The position numbers and the translations under genes are program-made. Below the pieces are notes generated by a model, which saw only the letters and a program-made list of their open reading frames with translations, was not told the origin of the DNA and searched no databases. A stretch of DNA of 64,000 nucleotides from Monocercomonoides exilis (taxonomy: Eukaryota > Preaxostyla > Oxymonadida > Polymastigidae): the NCBI GenBank assembly GCA_001643675.2, contig LSRY02000020.1, positions 811,001 through 875,000 of the forward strand, read 5' to 3'. How positions within the stretch are numbered: position 1 is the stretch's first letter; each line of letters opens with the position of its first letter. Positions 1 to 10,855 of this stretch are shown piece after piece.

Positions 1-924
1 ATTCTCCATCCACAGCCAAGCAACACGGGACACCTGGTAGATTAAGTGACAGCAGCATTTTTGAGTTGGCTGGAGATAGTACCATTAATCGTCGTGCTTC
101 TGTTCCAATAACAAGATGAGACAAGTCTGTTTCGTCTTCAATTTGATTATGAATGACAGCGCAACACGTTGCACATGGCCTTTTATTAGAAATGATTAAT
201 GATATTGAATCAGAAATATAATGTCAAAAATGAAGCAATGAAATAAAAAAATATCAAAAAATTCAAAACTAACAACAAAAAAATTTTGCAAAATATATTT
301 CATTGCCACTTAAAACATAAAAAACAAGTACATGATAAACGAACTCGTGACGTACCTCCAAACAGCTCCTTTAGATTTTATATCTTCCAGTAAAGCCTCC
401 TGTGCATCTTCATTTTCCAATGCCAGAAGCCTTTGAGCAGATGGTGTTAAAACTGAGCCATCATCACGAATTTGCTCAAGAGCACCGAGAGCATCTTCAA
501 GTTGCATCGAACCTTTTTTTATCCCTTCCCAAACTTTTGCCTCTTCTGCAATTGGTTCAAATACTGGTAATTCGAATTTTGCTTTTGGTCTCAAAATACC
601 ATTCTGTGTTTTGTAAAAGTAAAATAGATTTCCACATATTACACCAATCCATGGAGTCATTGGCAATGTTCTATCTGCATAGAACGAAAAAACTGCAGTA
701 GGTGTGTCAAGAAGTGCAAGTTGACTCACGACAGAACCACCTCTCCAAACTCGTAAAAGTCTTTTATCATCTGCTATTATAAGTGCATATTTTCCATCTC
801 CATTTATATCTGAAAGACAGATATTTGTCGATGGAACTGAAGTCCCCGCAAGGGGGTCTGTCAATGCATTAAGCCAAATGTCCTTTTTCCCTGAAGCCAG
901 CGATGTTGATTTTTGAGAATCCAT
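1..924 (-). CDS. BBS1: BBS1, BBSome subunit (5' part, cut by window edge)
   Basis: Two exons are visible, 924-356 and 179-1, joined through a 176-nt intron (355-180) that restores an Arg codon across the junction. The first 190 residues and the 60 that follow match the N-terminal half of the BBS1 beta-propeller: an early WLNALTDPLA segment (compare WLDAHYDPMA in animals), a DINGDGKYALIIAD strand with an FG-GAP-like Asp pattern, an acidic helical linker, then LVIGTEARRLMVLSP. BBS1 is a subunit of the BBSome, the coat that moves membrane proteins in and out of cilia and flagella. The ATG at 924 is used because the frame upstream shows no similarity to the family. The rest of the gene lies left of base 1. 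Its presence implies a flagellated cell. Identification rests on sequence pattern recalled for the family and is fairly secure. Confidence 0.85.
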
Positions 925-1349
925 TAGTTTTGATGAAGCGATAAAAGGTGAAGGAAAGGAAAAGTTAAATCCAACAATTCGACATAAACCCTTAATAAAT
1001 TTATATTTCAAAAAATGAAAATTTTACCAAGTATTGAGCAAAATTTTAATTTGTTTGAAAAAAATACAATGTTGTAACTGAAATGAGTCAACATAAAGCT
1101 GTAACGTATTTTGATTTTTTTTCAAAATTTTCACTCAATTTTGAGATTATGACAGGTTATCAGAAATTTTTTTTTCGAAAAAACATTTCAAAAAACAAGA
1201 AAGAATAAATATTTTTTATTCATTTGTTTATATCTTTATTGATAATATAATTCGTGTTTGACAAAAGCATTATTGTTCAAAATTTTTCTTCAAATATATT
1301 ATAGTATGGGCTAATTATTTTGTATATTTTCCCATGAGCTAATGCACAA
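925..1349. other. Intergenic, divergent promoter region
   Basis: AT-rich gap of 425 bp between the divergent start codons of BBS1 and the giant beta-helix protein. It probably holds both promoters. No ORF or RNA gene is seen. The BBS1 start is preceded directly by AAAACTA. Confidence 0.5.
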
Positions 1350-4300
1350 ATGGCAAGAAAAAGGCAGAATTCTGTAGGATTTACATTAATATGTTTAATA
1401 CATATTTGCAATCTAATTATGGAAAATGATTGTTATCAAGCAAAATTGAACACTTTTAACATTTCTAAAAAAAATAAATCTTATATGCTGAATGAAGCGT
1501 TAGCAACGTATTACACAAACGTAAATGGAACAAATGAAGAAGCTTGCGGTTCTTTATCACTTCCCTGCAAATCTATTAGTTTTTTATTGGGGAAGATAAA
1601 TGATTATTCTAATTTACAAACGATAATCCTTTCAGAGGGATTATTCCCAGAATCAACGATACAAGTCCTTAACGTACAGTTATGTGTAAACGGGTCTACT
1701 ATTCTACCATCTATTATTCAAACTTATAAAAATGAAGGCGATTCAAGTCTTTTCTTGGTCACTGGAGGTTCTCTACACCTTAATCATGTAAATGTCGTAC
1801 ACTTCATGGTAAAAAACATTTGTGATTATAGCATTATTCAGATTGGAAACGCAAATTGTAACTTATATCTTTTCAACTCAACATTCAGCTCTGACTGTTT
1901 TGGAAATGAAGAAAATGAAGAAAATAACATGATGCATAACAAAGGAAATGATGAATCAATATTTCAGAAATGCCAATTTACAATCGGAGGAATAGCTAAT
2001 TTAACTTGTTGCCAGTTTCGTGACTTTAGAGTTGGATCAACTTCGTTTATTACAATTCAGGCAACTGGAGAAGGTTATATTCGAGACGTGAACTTTACTC
2101 ACATTCAAAGCACGAGCGGCAGTTATGGTGCAGTGCTACGCGCAACCCCGACAGCTGGAAAGAAAGTTGTTATTGTTGACACTCATTGCAGTGACTGCTC
2201 TTTGAAGAGTACTGTTGGCGGAGCATTTTCTTTCCAGCTGTCACCTGATGGGGAACTGTACATGGGTGCTGATTCTTCTTCGACAGATACAAATATCGTG
2301 CACAACGAAGTGGAGCATAGTTTCACGCAAAATAGGAATCATAACGAAGCAAGTGGTGAATGCTCTGAAGAAGGAGAAACTGTCCAGTTTGCAAATTGCA
2401 AAGCAGGAGAAAAAGTGGAATTTATGGGACAAGTCTTTTACACTGGCGGGAATGGTGGAGCCATCCATCTTGAAATGGTAGAACGCTCCAATTTATTTCA
2501 GTTTAAGAACCTTCAATTTCAAGATTGCCATGCGCAGTTCGGCAACAACATCTTTGTTGAAGCGCTGAATTTTTCAGATGTTATCAATTCAACCACTTTC
2601 GGCTTTTGCGTGGACTTGAGTTCCCTCGACGACTATTGTGGGTACGAAGCACGAGTGAAGACGAGCCGCCCGTTGGTTGCCTTTCTTAGAGAATTCACAG
2701 CCACACAGAGAGCAGAAATTAGTGCGAATGGCGATGACTATTACAAATGTGGCTTTCAGGACTATCCTTGCCGCACAGTCCCTGGAGCTGCGCTGGCGCG
2801 ATTCAACGAAGCAGACAGGAGAAAGCGATGGTTGCTGCTGCAAAGGGATTTTGAGTTTAGCGATCAGCTGACTTTGGATACAGACAGCTACGACTTTAAA
2901 GGAAATAGCTACGAGGAGGTGCACAACATCTATCTAAACAGCAACCCTGCATCTTCTCCTGCGATGGTTGTTATGAGCGTTTCCGTAGCGATTGCTGATC
3001 TATTCTTAAGCATCTCAAACTCTTCTCTATCCACTTTTCATTCGGTATTTCTCACAAAAGGATCCAATACTGTTTTCTCGATGCAACATTGCATTTGGCA
3101 AATGACTTTTGAAACTGAGCTTGAACACAGCGTGATAAAAAGTGAAAATAGTTCTGTGTCGCTTTGTGATGTTGTGGTGCTGAATAAGATTGCGTTTGGC
3201 TCGGGGTGCTTTTTTCAGGCTGACGGAATAGAATGCAATGTGATAATCAATGGAAGTGCTGCCTCTGGGCTGAGCAGGGAAAATGGGAATGGAACGTTGC
3301 TGGAGGTGATTGGCGATGGAGACAGAAGTGAAGATGAACATGAAGATGAGATAAGAAATGGAAGAATTGTGAGAAATCAATTAGATGCAACAGAAAATGA
3401 AGAGCAAGACTTTTATAACAACGTGGGAGGGAATTCCACCAGTTCATTATCAATTGCAGAAATTTCATATTCTGATAATCAATCTTTCCATTCGAGTTTG
3501 CTTGAAACTAACGTTCTTCGAAAACGAGCATATTTACCTCATCTCTCGAAGCAGTCATCAACTATTGAAACCCACGTTACATTAGAAAACATTACTGTGA
3601 GTTTATCTTCAGTTACTTCAGATTTGAGCACTGGAGGCGCAATTTTTATTCGTCAAGAATCCCAAATGGTTGTTTCGTTTTCATCTTGTTCGTTCTCGCA
3701 ATGTTCCGCTCCTGTTATGCCAGCATCTTTTGGAAAAGGAGGAGCTGTTTTCCTACAGAAATTATCTGCTGACACTTTATTTCTGTTTGATGAAAATGTG
3801 GATTTTGGCCACACAAACACAGCTGAAGCAGGGAAAAACTTGTTTATAACAAGTCCAAACCTTACTGTATCGATTAAACCAGAACGTCTGGCCTTTTTTG
3901 ATACGACGGCATTTGATTCAGAGCCTGGTGGATGGGAAGCGAACCTGGACGAACAAGAGCTTCAGGGCTACGATGAAGAAGTCGGGTTGCTGCTGATTCC
4001 GCTGAGCTATTTTATTTTGGATGTTTGCGAAGTTGTCTATACAAACAGCACATGTGGAGTGGATATTGGCGCATGTGGCTTCCCAATGCTTCAATGCAAC
4101 ACGATGGGATTCGCATTTGACAGGCAGAAAAGAGGAGTGCAGCATGTGGTTGCTGTTGATGGTATGGCGGAGCATCATGGGGAATGCATAATGGACGATG
4201 TGTACACACAAAGTACAGAATTTGATCAATGCTATTCTGCAGAGAGCAACACTGTTGCTTGCTTGTCTGCGTTTTCATATGTTGTTCGCAGTGAACTGGC

Positions 4301-7300
4301 TTCAACAAGCAGTCATTATTCAAATATTCACATTGATGATTCTAAAAAGCGTCACAGTCACGGTCAGATAAGAAATGACGATTATTATATTAATGCGGAT
4401 AATGAAAAAGATAATCTCGCATCAATCACGATTGTTGATAACGGAACGGAAATTCCAATGCTGATTCAGATAAAGTCATCATCATTGTTTCAATCTGTAA
4501 TATTATTCTGCCCTTCAACTCTGAACTTTCATACGACTTTAGCAGCTGTGGAGAATCGAGCTTTGCTTGTGATGGACGGGTGCAGTGTGACAAAAATGCA
4601 TTACACGCGCCTTTTTGAGTACTTTCTTATCTCAGTCAGCGACGATGCTTCACTGATGCTTTTAAACTTCGCTGCAGTTGGCTTGTCGTTTAAAGGATCT
4701 TATTGTTTTATTGACGCAAATGGAAATAGAGGAAGTTCACGACATTTTGGAAGCAATGCTTTGCTGCAACAAGAAGAGCTATCTATTTTCAATTCTGAAG
4801 GAAGAGCGCAAGATATGATTAAGAATGATGCATTTAGTGCAAATCAACAAAAAAACAGCGAATCTTCCCAATCATTTGTTTCTATCAAAGGTCTAACTCT
4901 TAACGAGTGCTTTACTGAAAGTGCCGAAGCCTTTGCGATTGTATCGGAATGTGCATCTTTTGCTTTGACAGAATCCGTTCTAGCCAATTGCTGTTCAACA
5001 GAAAGCCCACTGTTTTCAATCAGAAACGTCAGATCAATCAAAATTAACTGCGTAACTACTCAATCTTTGGAGATGCAAAGAGGAAGCGGGGCGATGATGC
5101 AGCTTGTGACAGGAGGAGAAGGAATAACATTTGACGATAGAGACAAATGTGATATTACAAATATATCTGTTTCACATCTTGGAATGAATGCATCCTCTTC
5201 AAAAGCGGAAGGCGGATGGATGAAAATTACAATTGAGAAAAAAGGAACAGTTCTTTTTGAGAATTGCAGTGCGAGCTCGTGCGCTGCCGTATCGTCCTCC
5301 TCTGGATTCAAAGGACGTGGTGGAGGTGTATATCTTTTTCTATCAGCAGAGGCTGATCGCAATTACCAATTTCGCAACATGGTATTTCTCAACAACTCTG
5401 CCGATATCGGAAGAGATCTGTTTGTATCAGCTCCAGATTTGCCTGTATATATTGACCAGAACAAGTTTGATTGGAATCTTTTCCCTTCAGCTTATCAGCA
5501 TGACGATGCGCTTTGGGGAACAACACGCCCTGTTCCAACAGACAGACAAGATGGAGATTATTTAGATTTGTTTGAACTTCTCAATTATCATTCAGAAAGA
5601 GTGTATCTTGACTGCGAGGAAGGAGAAGATGATGTTATTTTATGTGGATCAAGAACGACTCCATGTTCGAGTATAAACGGAGGGGCTGTGCATCGAAGAG
5701 AAGAATATCCATCTAACAAGCAAAGAAATAGAGGAAATGCTCACGTGAAGCAACTTAACAATCTGCGAAAAATTACTGGACATAGAAATCAGGTAGATGA
5801 AAGTCAGAATGAGAAATTAAATAAAGATGGACTCAATAAAAGCAAGTCATTGCAATTGAATGCTAATTCAGCGCTTCCTCCAGTTAAGCTTGTTGTTATG
5901 CATCATAGCAGAATAATAGCCTCTCAATCTGTTAACAGATTGGAGCTAACTTCTGATACCAAAGAGAATGCCATCGTTGACGTTCTTCCCAGCCAGTCTC
6001 AAGCATCTGTCTCAAATTCAATAGACAGAAAAGAAGAGCAATCTCAAAATAAAAGAAAAGTTCAGAATGATTTAAATGGCCTGCTGTTTATTGACAGCTT
6101 GCATTTTATTGTTTCTTCCATTTGCTTTGTGATGCTCTACTCAATTCCGTTTGAATCCTTCATAATTTCACAAGGCGAACTTGTTAGTCTTTCTTCTGTT
6201 GTGTTCTCTTTTCCTTTGTCTAATTCAAATGCTGTGAACAATCTGCTTGGTTCTTCATCGACTTCCCTCAATGATGTCTCTTTTTCTTCTCATCTCATAA
6301 AAATGTTATCTGGCTCTCTTTCGATGGAATATTTAACTTTTTCTTTTTCAGCATCTTCTTCTTCTCTCGCTTCCTCACAATTTTCATATTTTGCTTTTTC
6401 TGTCACTCCCTTTGTTTTCGCTAGTGATGCAAATCTGACAATTCATGATTGCACTTTCACAAATGTTACGATCGAAGATGGCTCATTCTTGTCTTTCTCT
6501 CCTTCTTCTATTGGGCATCAATCAAATTCTGACTCTGCGTTTCACTGTCTTTCACAAACAACTCAGTCTTCTGTTGGATTGGATTCTGTGTCTTTCTTCA
6601 ATGTTACAACAACGGACGGCTATTCGCCTTCAATTTCTTCTTTTTCTCAGTCAACGCATACGCTTCACTTCTCCAATTGCACATTTCATTGCTGTGATTG
6701 TTCTTCTATTGAGACTCTCACAAGCAATTTGTTCACATTGAAAAATGGAAAAAGAGAAAGAGAAAGAAGTATGCAGAATTCTTCTTCCAGCCCATCTTCA
6801 CCTTCTTCTTCATCTTCTTTTTCTTCTGCTGATCTTTCAGAAGTAAATCAACTTGGGCAAGTCTTGCTTCTAGACAGCGCAAACGCTATATTTGATTATT
6901 GTCTTTTTAAAGGAGGTGTCAATGTAGATTCTGAAAGCAGCAATCGTCTTTCGTCTTTCATCGCTTCTTCCTCGTCTTATTCATCTCATTCATCTCATTC
7001 CACTTCAACTGCTCTCAATTCACATCGCTTATCATCACAGACCTTAACTCCAGAGCTCAACTCGCATTCGTTCTGCTCCTGGAACACCTCTCTTATTCAT
7101 CTGTCTTCGGCTTCTGCTCATTTCAAAGAGTGCTTTTTCTATCGCTCTGCTTGCCCTCCTCTTTCTGCATCTGGCGGAGAACTTGATCTGAATTCGTGCT
7201 TTTTTAAGGACAATATTCCTTTGTCAAATTATAACAAGCTGCAAGAAAGTGACTTATCGTCTTCTTCTTTTTCTTCTTCTTCTTCCTCTGATTCTGATTC

Positions 7301-10193
7301 TGCTTCTGCTTCGTCGTCATCTTTCTATTCAATTGTGTCGCGATATCCTTCTACACGTGCCAATCTCATCTGTTCAGATGGAGCTCTTTTACAGCTGCAT
7401 AACAACTCTGATCTTTCTGATCCAAACAAAGTTTCAGAGAAAAGCAACTTGCAAAACAACTTGTGGATGACTGTTGATGGGTGTGTTGTTCAAAATGCAG
7501 CGGACGGACAAGAATCGATAAATTTCATTCCTTCTGTTCGCAAAATTGAAGTTGTTAATAAAGTTATCTTATTGATTGGAGAAGAATACGATTTTTATTT
7601 AAATTTTACTAACAGAACCATCCCAAACGAGAATCAGCGTATTGAGATAGAAAAACATGCACAGCACGAACATTCATCTAGAATTTACAAGTCTTTTAAT
7701 GAAGGTTATTCCAATAATTCGGTTTCTGATGAATTTTATTATCTCGTGTTCAGAGGCGCCAATCTTCTCCCGTGCAATATTTCATTTGATGTAGTTTTCA
7801 CAGTACCGAAGGAAGTAAATAACTCAAAAGAGTCAGATGATTTAAATGAATCCAAGAAAAATATTAATACTTACAGCAAAGACTCAAATGGGATGAATGA
7901 ATACAAGGAGAATTCTGAACATTCAAGAAAAATGAGTCGACAATCCACAACTGCTGAAGGCGAAAATCTTGAGATGGAAATACACAAAACTGAATATCAG
8001 TTCGAATTGTTTGTGAATGAAGGCGTTGCTATTGCGAAAATAGAGAAGCAAGTTTTGGACGGTGCAATACGAGAAGAGGAGGTGTCAGTTGTTGTGAAAT
8101 ATTGGACAGGGCAAATAGAAGCAAAAGAAACAGAAGTAGAGGCAGAAGAAGAAGAAGAAAGAAATGCTGAGAGCCATTCAGGTTCTCGTTTCTTTGTAAA
8201 TACAAAGAGTTTGACTAGAAATTCTCTGTCTTCAAGTAACTCATTTGCACCAATTGTGCATACGCTTAGTCCAATTGTCCTGAAGAATGCAACACTGACT
8301 CCTCTTCCAATTGAAGAAACTGTCGAAGCAAAGCCTTTGTCTTCAACGACAATTGCGTTGATTTCTGTGTCTTCTCTTCTTCTTTTGATCGTCTGTGCCA
8401 CTTTGCTAACGTGGTTGATTTGCTTTGTTGTGAAATTCTACAAGAAAAAGAAAAAAGAAGAAGCACAACAAAAGAAGGCGGAAAGAATAATTGAACAGGT
8501 CATTCGAATTGAGGAAGACAAAAGGCTGCTGGAGGGTGACGAAGAGTTTGAGTTTGTGGAGGAAGAAGAGAATGAGGAAAAAGAGAAGATTGAAAAGCAA
8601 ATACAAACAGGCGATCACGTTTATGATGAATATGATCCTCTCGAATGCAACGAAAAAAGAATGAAAGAATATCATTTCGTGGAAGATGAAGCAAATGGTG
8701 CTGGAGTGCTTATTGCTGAGGTTGAAAAAGAAGAAAAAGCGCAAAACGAGTCTTGCAATATGCATTCAATAAGCTTTCCGGACAAATATATATTTGCAAA
8801 TCCTGATCAATCTCCAAATGAAATGAATGAGAAGAAAGAAGAGAAAGAGACGGAAGAAGATAAGAATGGCAGGAGTTGTGAACGAAAAAAAATTGAAAAT
8901 GATGAAAATCCAATTTTCAGTCAAATGAATGCTTCAAGCAGAATTAACCAGAGAGCTCAGAGCAAAGATGAGGAGAAAAGAGAGAACAGCACAACGCCTG
9001 ATGTTTTGCCTGTGAGAGAAGCAAACGCCACATTCTGTGCAAGTGAGTATGAAACAATAAGAGAAAACACAAAGGAAGAAGAAGAAGAAGAAGAAGAAGA
9101 AGAAGAAGAAATCGAGGAAGAAGCGAAAAGAAAGAACGATGTTAAAAATGGAAAAGGCAAACGTCAATGTACCGATTTGAATGATGTTGCAATTGGCGAC
9201 GAAAGAAAGAAAGTTGTTATTGTTTCAGTTGATAATGAAACCAACAACATAAGAGTTCAGAAAGATGCAAGAGAAGAAAGAAGAGATGATGAATCACCAT
9301 CGTCTTCTGAAATCTCTTTCTCTTCATCTTCATCTTCATCTTCAATAATGAGCACACATTCAAGAATAAACAATAACTCAACCAATGACGAAGTTCCTAA
9401 AGGAATTGATTCGTCAACATCGTCTACAGGCAATTCTCCTGTTCTGTTCACCACCAACGTTGTTGATGCATCGGTTTCCCCGATCCCTCCACCTCAGCCT
9501 CCTTCATTCCAGCAGATAAAACCATTGCTTATGGAGATCAAGCAAATGAAGGAAGCTGAAGAGAAAGACGTTAAGCAGCATAGAATTCTGGAAGAAGAAG
9601 AGAGAAAAGCCAAAATGAGAGAAACAGTTGAAATTATGAAGGAAAAAGCTTTTAGAGAGAAATTGGAGAAGTTTATACAGACAAAAAAAGAGCAGCTTAG
9701 TAAAAAGAAAGAAGAGGAGAAAAAGAAAAAGAAAAACAAGCGAATGAATAAGAAATGTGAGAAGATTGATTGGGACAAATGGATCGATGAAATTGTCGGG
9801 ATGGATTTAGCGTACATTCAAGATCAGCCAGAAAATTGTTCAGAAGAAAGCACATCAGCGAATAGCAATGAAATGAACGATGATTCAGCCAAAGTTGTGC
9901 TAAGCATGCAAACAGAACAGTTTTCTTCTGAAGGCAACTGGCTGAATGACATTCTTGGCATGGCAGAAGCGTCTTATTTGCTTTCTCGTGAAGAACATGC
10001 AAGTGAAAATGAGCTTGGAAAGCTAGACAATAGAACTGTTGCTGGAACAAATGAAGAAGTGAAACCATTTCTCACCCAAAGCCATGTCCGTGAAGATGAG
10101 AATGAAGCTGACATCAAAGTTGCTCAAAAAATGGAATCGCAAATAGAAATTATTGAGAGCTGGCTGAAAGGAGTCGTTGGGATGGATGGGTGA
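1350..10193 (+). CDS. Giant beta-helix (pectin-lyase-fold) single-pass membrane protein, 2,947 aa
   Basis: One uninterrupted exon. The N-terminus has a hydrophobic stretch (FTLICLIHICNLIM, about residues 11-24) that fits a signal peptide. The ectodomain has about four modules, each opening with a CGxxxxPCx(S/T) type signature (near residues 63, 465, 907 and 1430), followed by beta-helix strands rich in GGA(I/V/F) and many N-x-S/T sites. This signature is typical of right-handed parallel beta-helix surface proteins. A membrane segment at about 2333-2363 is followed by a Lys-rich stop-transfer. A cytoplasmic tail of about 580 residues follows, with poly-Glu and poly-Ser tracts. The tail ends in three copies of a W-(I/L)-x3-(V/L)-G-M motif (near 9778, 9940 and 10160). 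It is a likely surface receptor or adhesin. The substrate is unknown. It is paralogous in design to the gene at 15951-23734 but lacks a kinase-like domain. Confidence 0.8.
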   Translation: MARKRQNSVGFTLICLIHICNLIMENDCYQAKLNTFNISKKNKSYMLNEALATYYTNVNGTNEEACGSLSLPCKSISFLLGKINDYSNLQTIILSEGLFPESTIQVLNVQLCVNGSTILPSIIQTYKNEGDSSLFLVTGGSLHLNHVNVVHFMVKNICDYSIIQIGNANCNLYLFNSTFSSDCFGNEENEENNMMHNKGNDESIFQKCQFTIGGIANLTCCQFRDFRVGSTSFITIQATGEGYIRDVNFTHIQSTSGSYGAVLRATPTAGKKVVIVDTHCSDCSLKSTVGGAFSFQLSPDGELYMGADSSSTDTNIVHNEVEHSFTQNRNHNEASGECSEEGETVQFANCKAGEKVEFMGQVFYTGGNGGAIHLEMVERSNLFQFKNLQFQDCHAQFGNNIFVEALNFSDVINSTTFGFCVDLSSLDDYCGYEARVKTSRPLVAFLREFTATQRAEISANGDDYYKCGFQDYPCRTVPGAALARFNEADRRKRWLLLQRDFEFSDQLTLDTDSYDFKGNSYEEVHNIYLNSNPASSPAMVVMSVSVAIADLFLSISNSSLSTFHSVFLTKGSNTVFSMQHCIWQMTFETELEHSVIKSENSSVSLCDVVVLNKIAFGSGCFFQADGIECNVIINGSAASGLSRENGNGTLLEVIGDGDRSEDEHEDEIRNGRIVRNQLDATENEEQDFYNNVGGNSTSSLSIAEISYSDNQSFHSSLLETNVLRKRAYLPHLSKQSSTIETHVTLENITVSLSSVTSDLSTGGAIFIRQESQMVVSFSSCSFSQCSAPVMPASFGKGGAVFLQKLSADTLFLFDENVDFGHTNTAEAGKNLFITSPNLTVSIKPERLAFFDTTAFDSEPGGWEANLDEQELQGYDEEVGLLLIPLSYFILDVCEVVYTNSTCGVDIGACGFPMLQCNTMGFAFDRQKRGVQHVVAVDGMAEHHGECIMDDVYTQSTEFDQCYSAESNTVACLSAFSYVVRSELASTSSHYSNIHIDDSKKRHSHGQIRNDDYYINADNEKDNLASITIVDNGTEIPMLIQIKSSSLFQSVILFCPSTLNFHTTLAAVENRALLVMDGCSVTKMHYTRLFEYFLISVSDDASLMLLNFAAVGLSFKGSYCFIDANGNRGSSRHFGSNALLQQEELSIFNSEGRAQDMIKNDAFSANQQKNSESSQSFVSIKGLTLNECFTESAEAFAIVSECASFALTESVLANCCSTESPLFSIRNVRSIKINCVTTQSLEMQRGSGAMMQLVTGGEGITFDDRDKCDITNISVSHLGMNASSSKAEGGWMKITIEKKGTVLFENCSASSCAAVSSSSGFKGRGGGVYLFLSAEADRNYQFRNMVFLNNSADIGRDLFVSAPDLPVYIDQNKFDWNLFPSAYQHDDALWGTTRPVPTDRQDGDYLDLFELLNYHSERVYLDCEEGEDDVILCGSRTTPCSSINGGAVHRREEYPSNKQRNRGNAHVKQLNNLRKITGHRNQVDESQNEKLNKDGLNKSKSLQLNANSALPPVKLVVMHHSRIIASQSVNRLELTSDTKENAIVDVLPSQSQASVSNSIDRKEEQSQNKRKVQNDLNGLLFIDSLHFIVSSICFVMLYSIPFESFIISQGELVSLSSVVFSFPLSNSNAVNNLLGSSSTSLNDVSFSSHLIKMLSGSLSMEYLTFSFSASSSSLASSQFSYFAFSVTPFVFASDANLTIHDCTFTNVTIEDGSFLSFSPSSIGHQSNSDSAFHCLSQTTQSSVGLDSVSFFNVTTTDGYSPSISSFSQSTHTLHFSNCTFHCCDCSSIETLTSNLFTLKNGKRERERSMQNSSSSPSSPSSSSSFSSADLSEVNQLGQVLLLDSANAIFDYCLFKGGVNVDSESSNRLSSFIASSSSYSSHSSHSTSTALNSHRLSSQTLTPELNSHSFCSWNTSLIHLSSASAHFKECFFYRSACPPLSASGGELDLNSCFFKDNIPLSNYNKLQESDLSSSSFSSSSSSDSDSASASSSSFYSIVSRYPSTRANLICSDGALLQLHNNSDLSDPNKVSEKSNLQNNLWMTVDGCVVQNAADGQESINFIPSVRKIEVVNKVILLIGEEYDFYLNFTNRTIPNENQRIEIEKHAQHEHSSRIYKSFNEGYSNNSVSDEFYYLVFRGANLLPCNISFDVVFTVPKEVNNSKESDDLNESKKNINTYSKDSNGMNEYKENSEHSRKMSRQSTTAEGENLEMEIHKTEYQFELFVNEGVAIAKIEKQVLDGAIREEEVSVVVKYWTGQIEAKETEVEAEEEEERNAESHSGSRFFVNTKSLTRNSLSSSNSFAPIVHTLSPIVLKNATLTPLPIEETVEAKPLSSTTIALISVSSLLLLIVCATLLTWLICFVVKFYKKKKKEEAQQKKAERIIEQVIRIEEDKRLLEGDEEFEFVEEEENEEKEKIEKQIQTGDHVYDEYDPLECNEKRMKEYHFVEDEANGAGVLIAEVEKEEKAQNESCNMHSISFPDKYIFANPDQSPNEMNEKKEEKETEEDKNGRSCERKKIENDENPIFSQMNASSRINQRAQSKDEEKRENSTTPDVLPVREANATFCASEYETIRENTKEEEEEEEEEEEEIEEEAKRKNDVKNGKGKRQCTDLNDVAIGDERKKVVIVSVDNETNNIRVQKDAREERRDDESPSSSEISFSSSSSSSSIMSTHSRINNNSTNDEVPKGIDSSTSSTGNSPVLFTTNVVDASVSPIPPPQPPSFQQIKPLLMEIKQMKEAEEKDVKQHRILEEEERKAKMRETVEIMKEKAFREKLEKFIQTKKEQLSKKKEEEKKKKKNKRMNKKCEKIDWDKWIDEIVGMDLAYIQDQPENCSEESTSANSNEMNDDSAKVVLSMQTEQFSSEGNWLNDILGMAEASYLLSREEHASENELGKLDNRTVAGTNEEVKPFLTQSHVREDENEADIKVAQKMESQIEIIESWLKGVVGMDG

Positions 10194-10855
10194 CTTATGT
10201 AGCAGTTTAAGTAATTCATTATTTATTTATTTAATATCCAAGTTTAAAACCTGCAGTACCCTGATGTTTTATAAAAGAGTTTTGAGTTATGTATCAAAAC
10301 GAGGGGTTGAATTTTAATTAATGTTCTAATAAAAAAGTGTTTAGAATTTATTGATATTTTTTATGTGTCAAATGAAGAATCATTTCGCTATGCTTTTATT
10401 TGATATTATTCTTATCTTTATTTCACAATCTAGGTGAATGGAATTTTCGTTTCGGAGAAATTTTATTTCTATTAACATTTATGTAAATGAAGAGGATATT
10501 AATTGTTAAAAGAGAAAAGATGAATTCTTTTTAAGTTTTATATGTCTGAGTATTTTCTTATCGTTTTAATTTTCATTTCTTTTTATGTTAGAGAAATTCG
10601 AAAAAGTATTCTTCTTATCATTGAATTTTTTAAGTTTATGAATAATTTTCAGTTCTTCGCTTACACGTGGTCAGATGATATCGTTTTCATTTTCAAAAAA
10701 AGATGAAAAACAATATAGTGTTGTATTCATCTCATTAAATATGAGACTAAAAAAATCGTTAAAAAAAAGCCATAAGTGAAAAAAAATAAAACCAGATAAT
10801 TCAAAAAGCTTTGAAAGTTTCACAAGTGAAATGTTTCGTGATAAAAGTGTTTGAC
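10194..10855. other. Intergenic, convergent 3' regions
   Basis: AT-rich 662-bp gap between the 3' ends of two convergent genes. I see no ORF, RNA gene or repeat in it. Confidence 0.5.
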
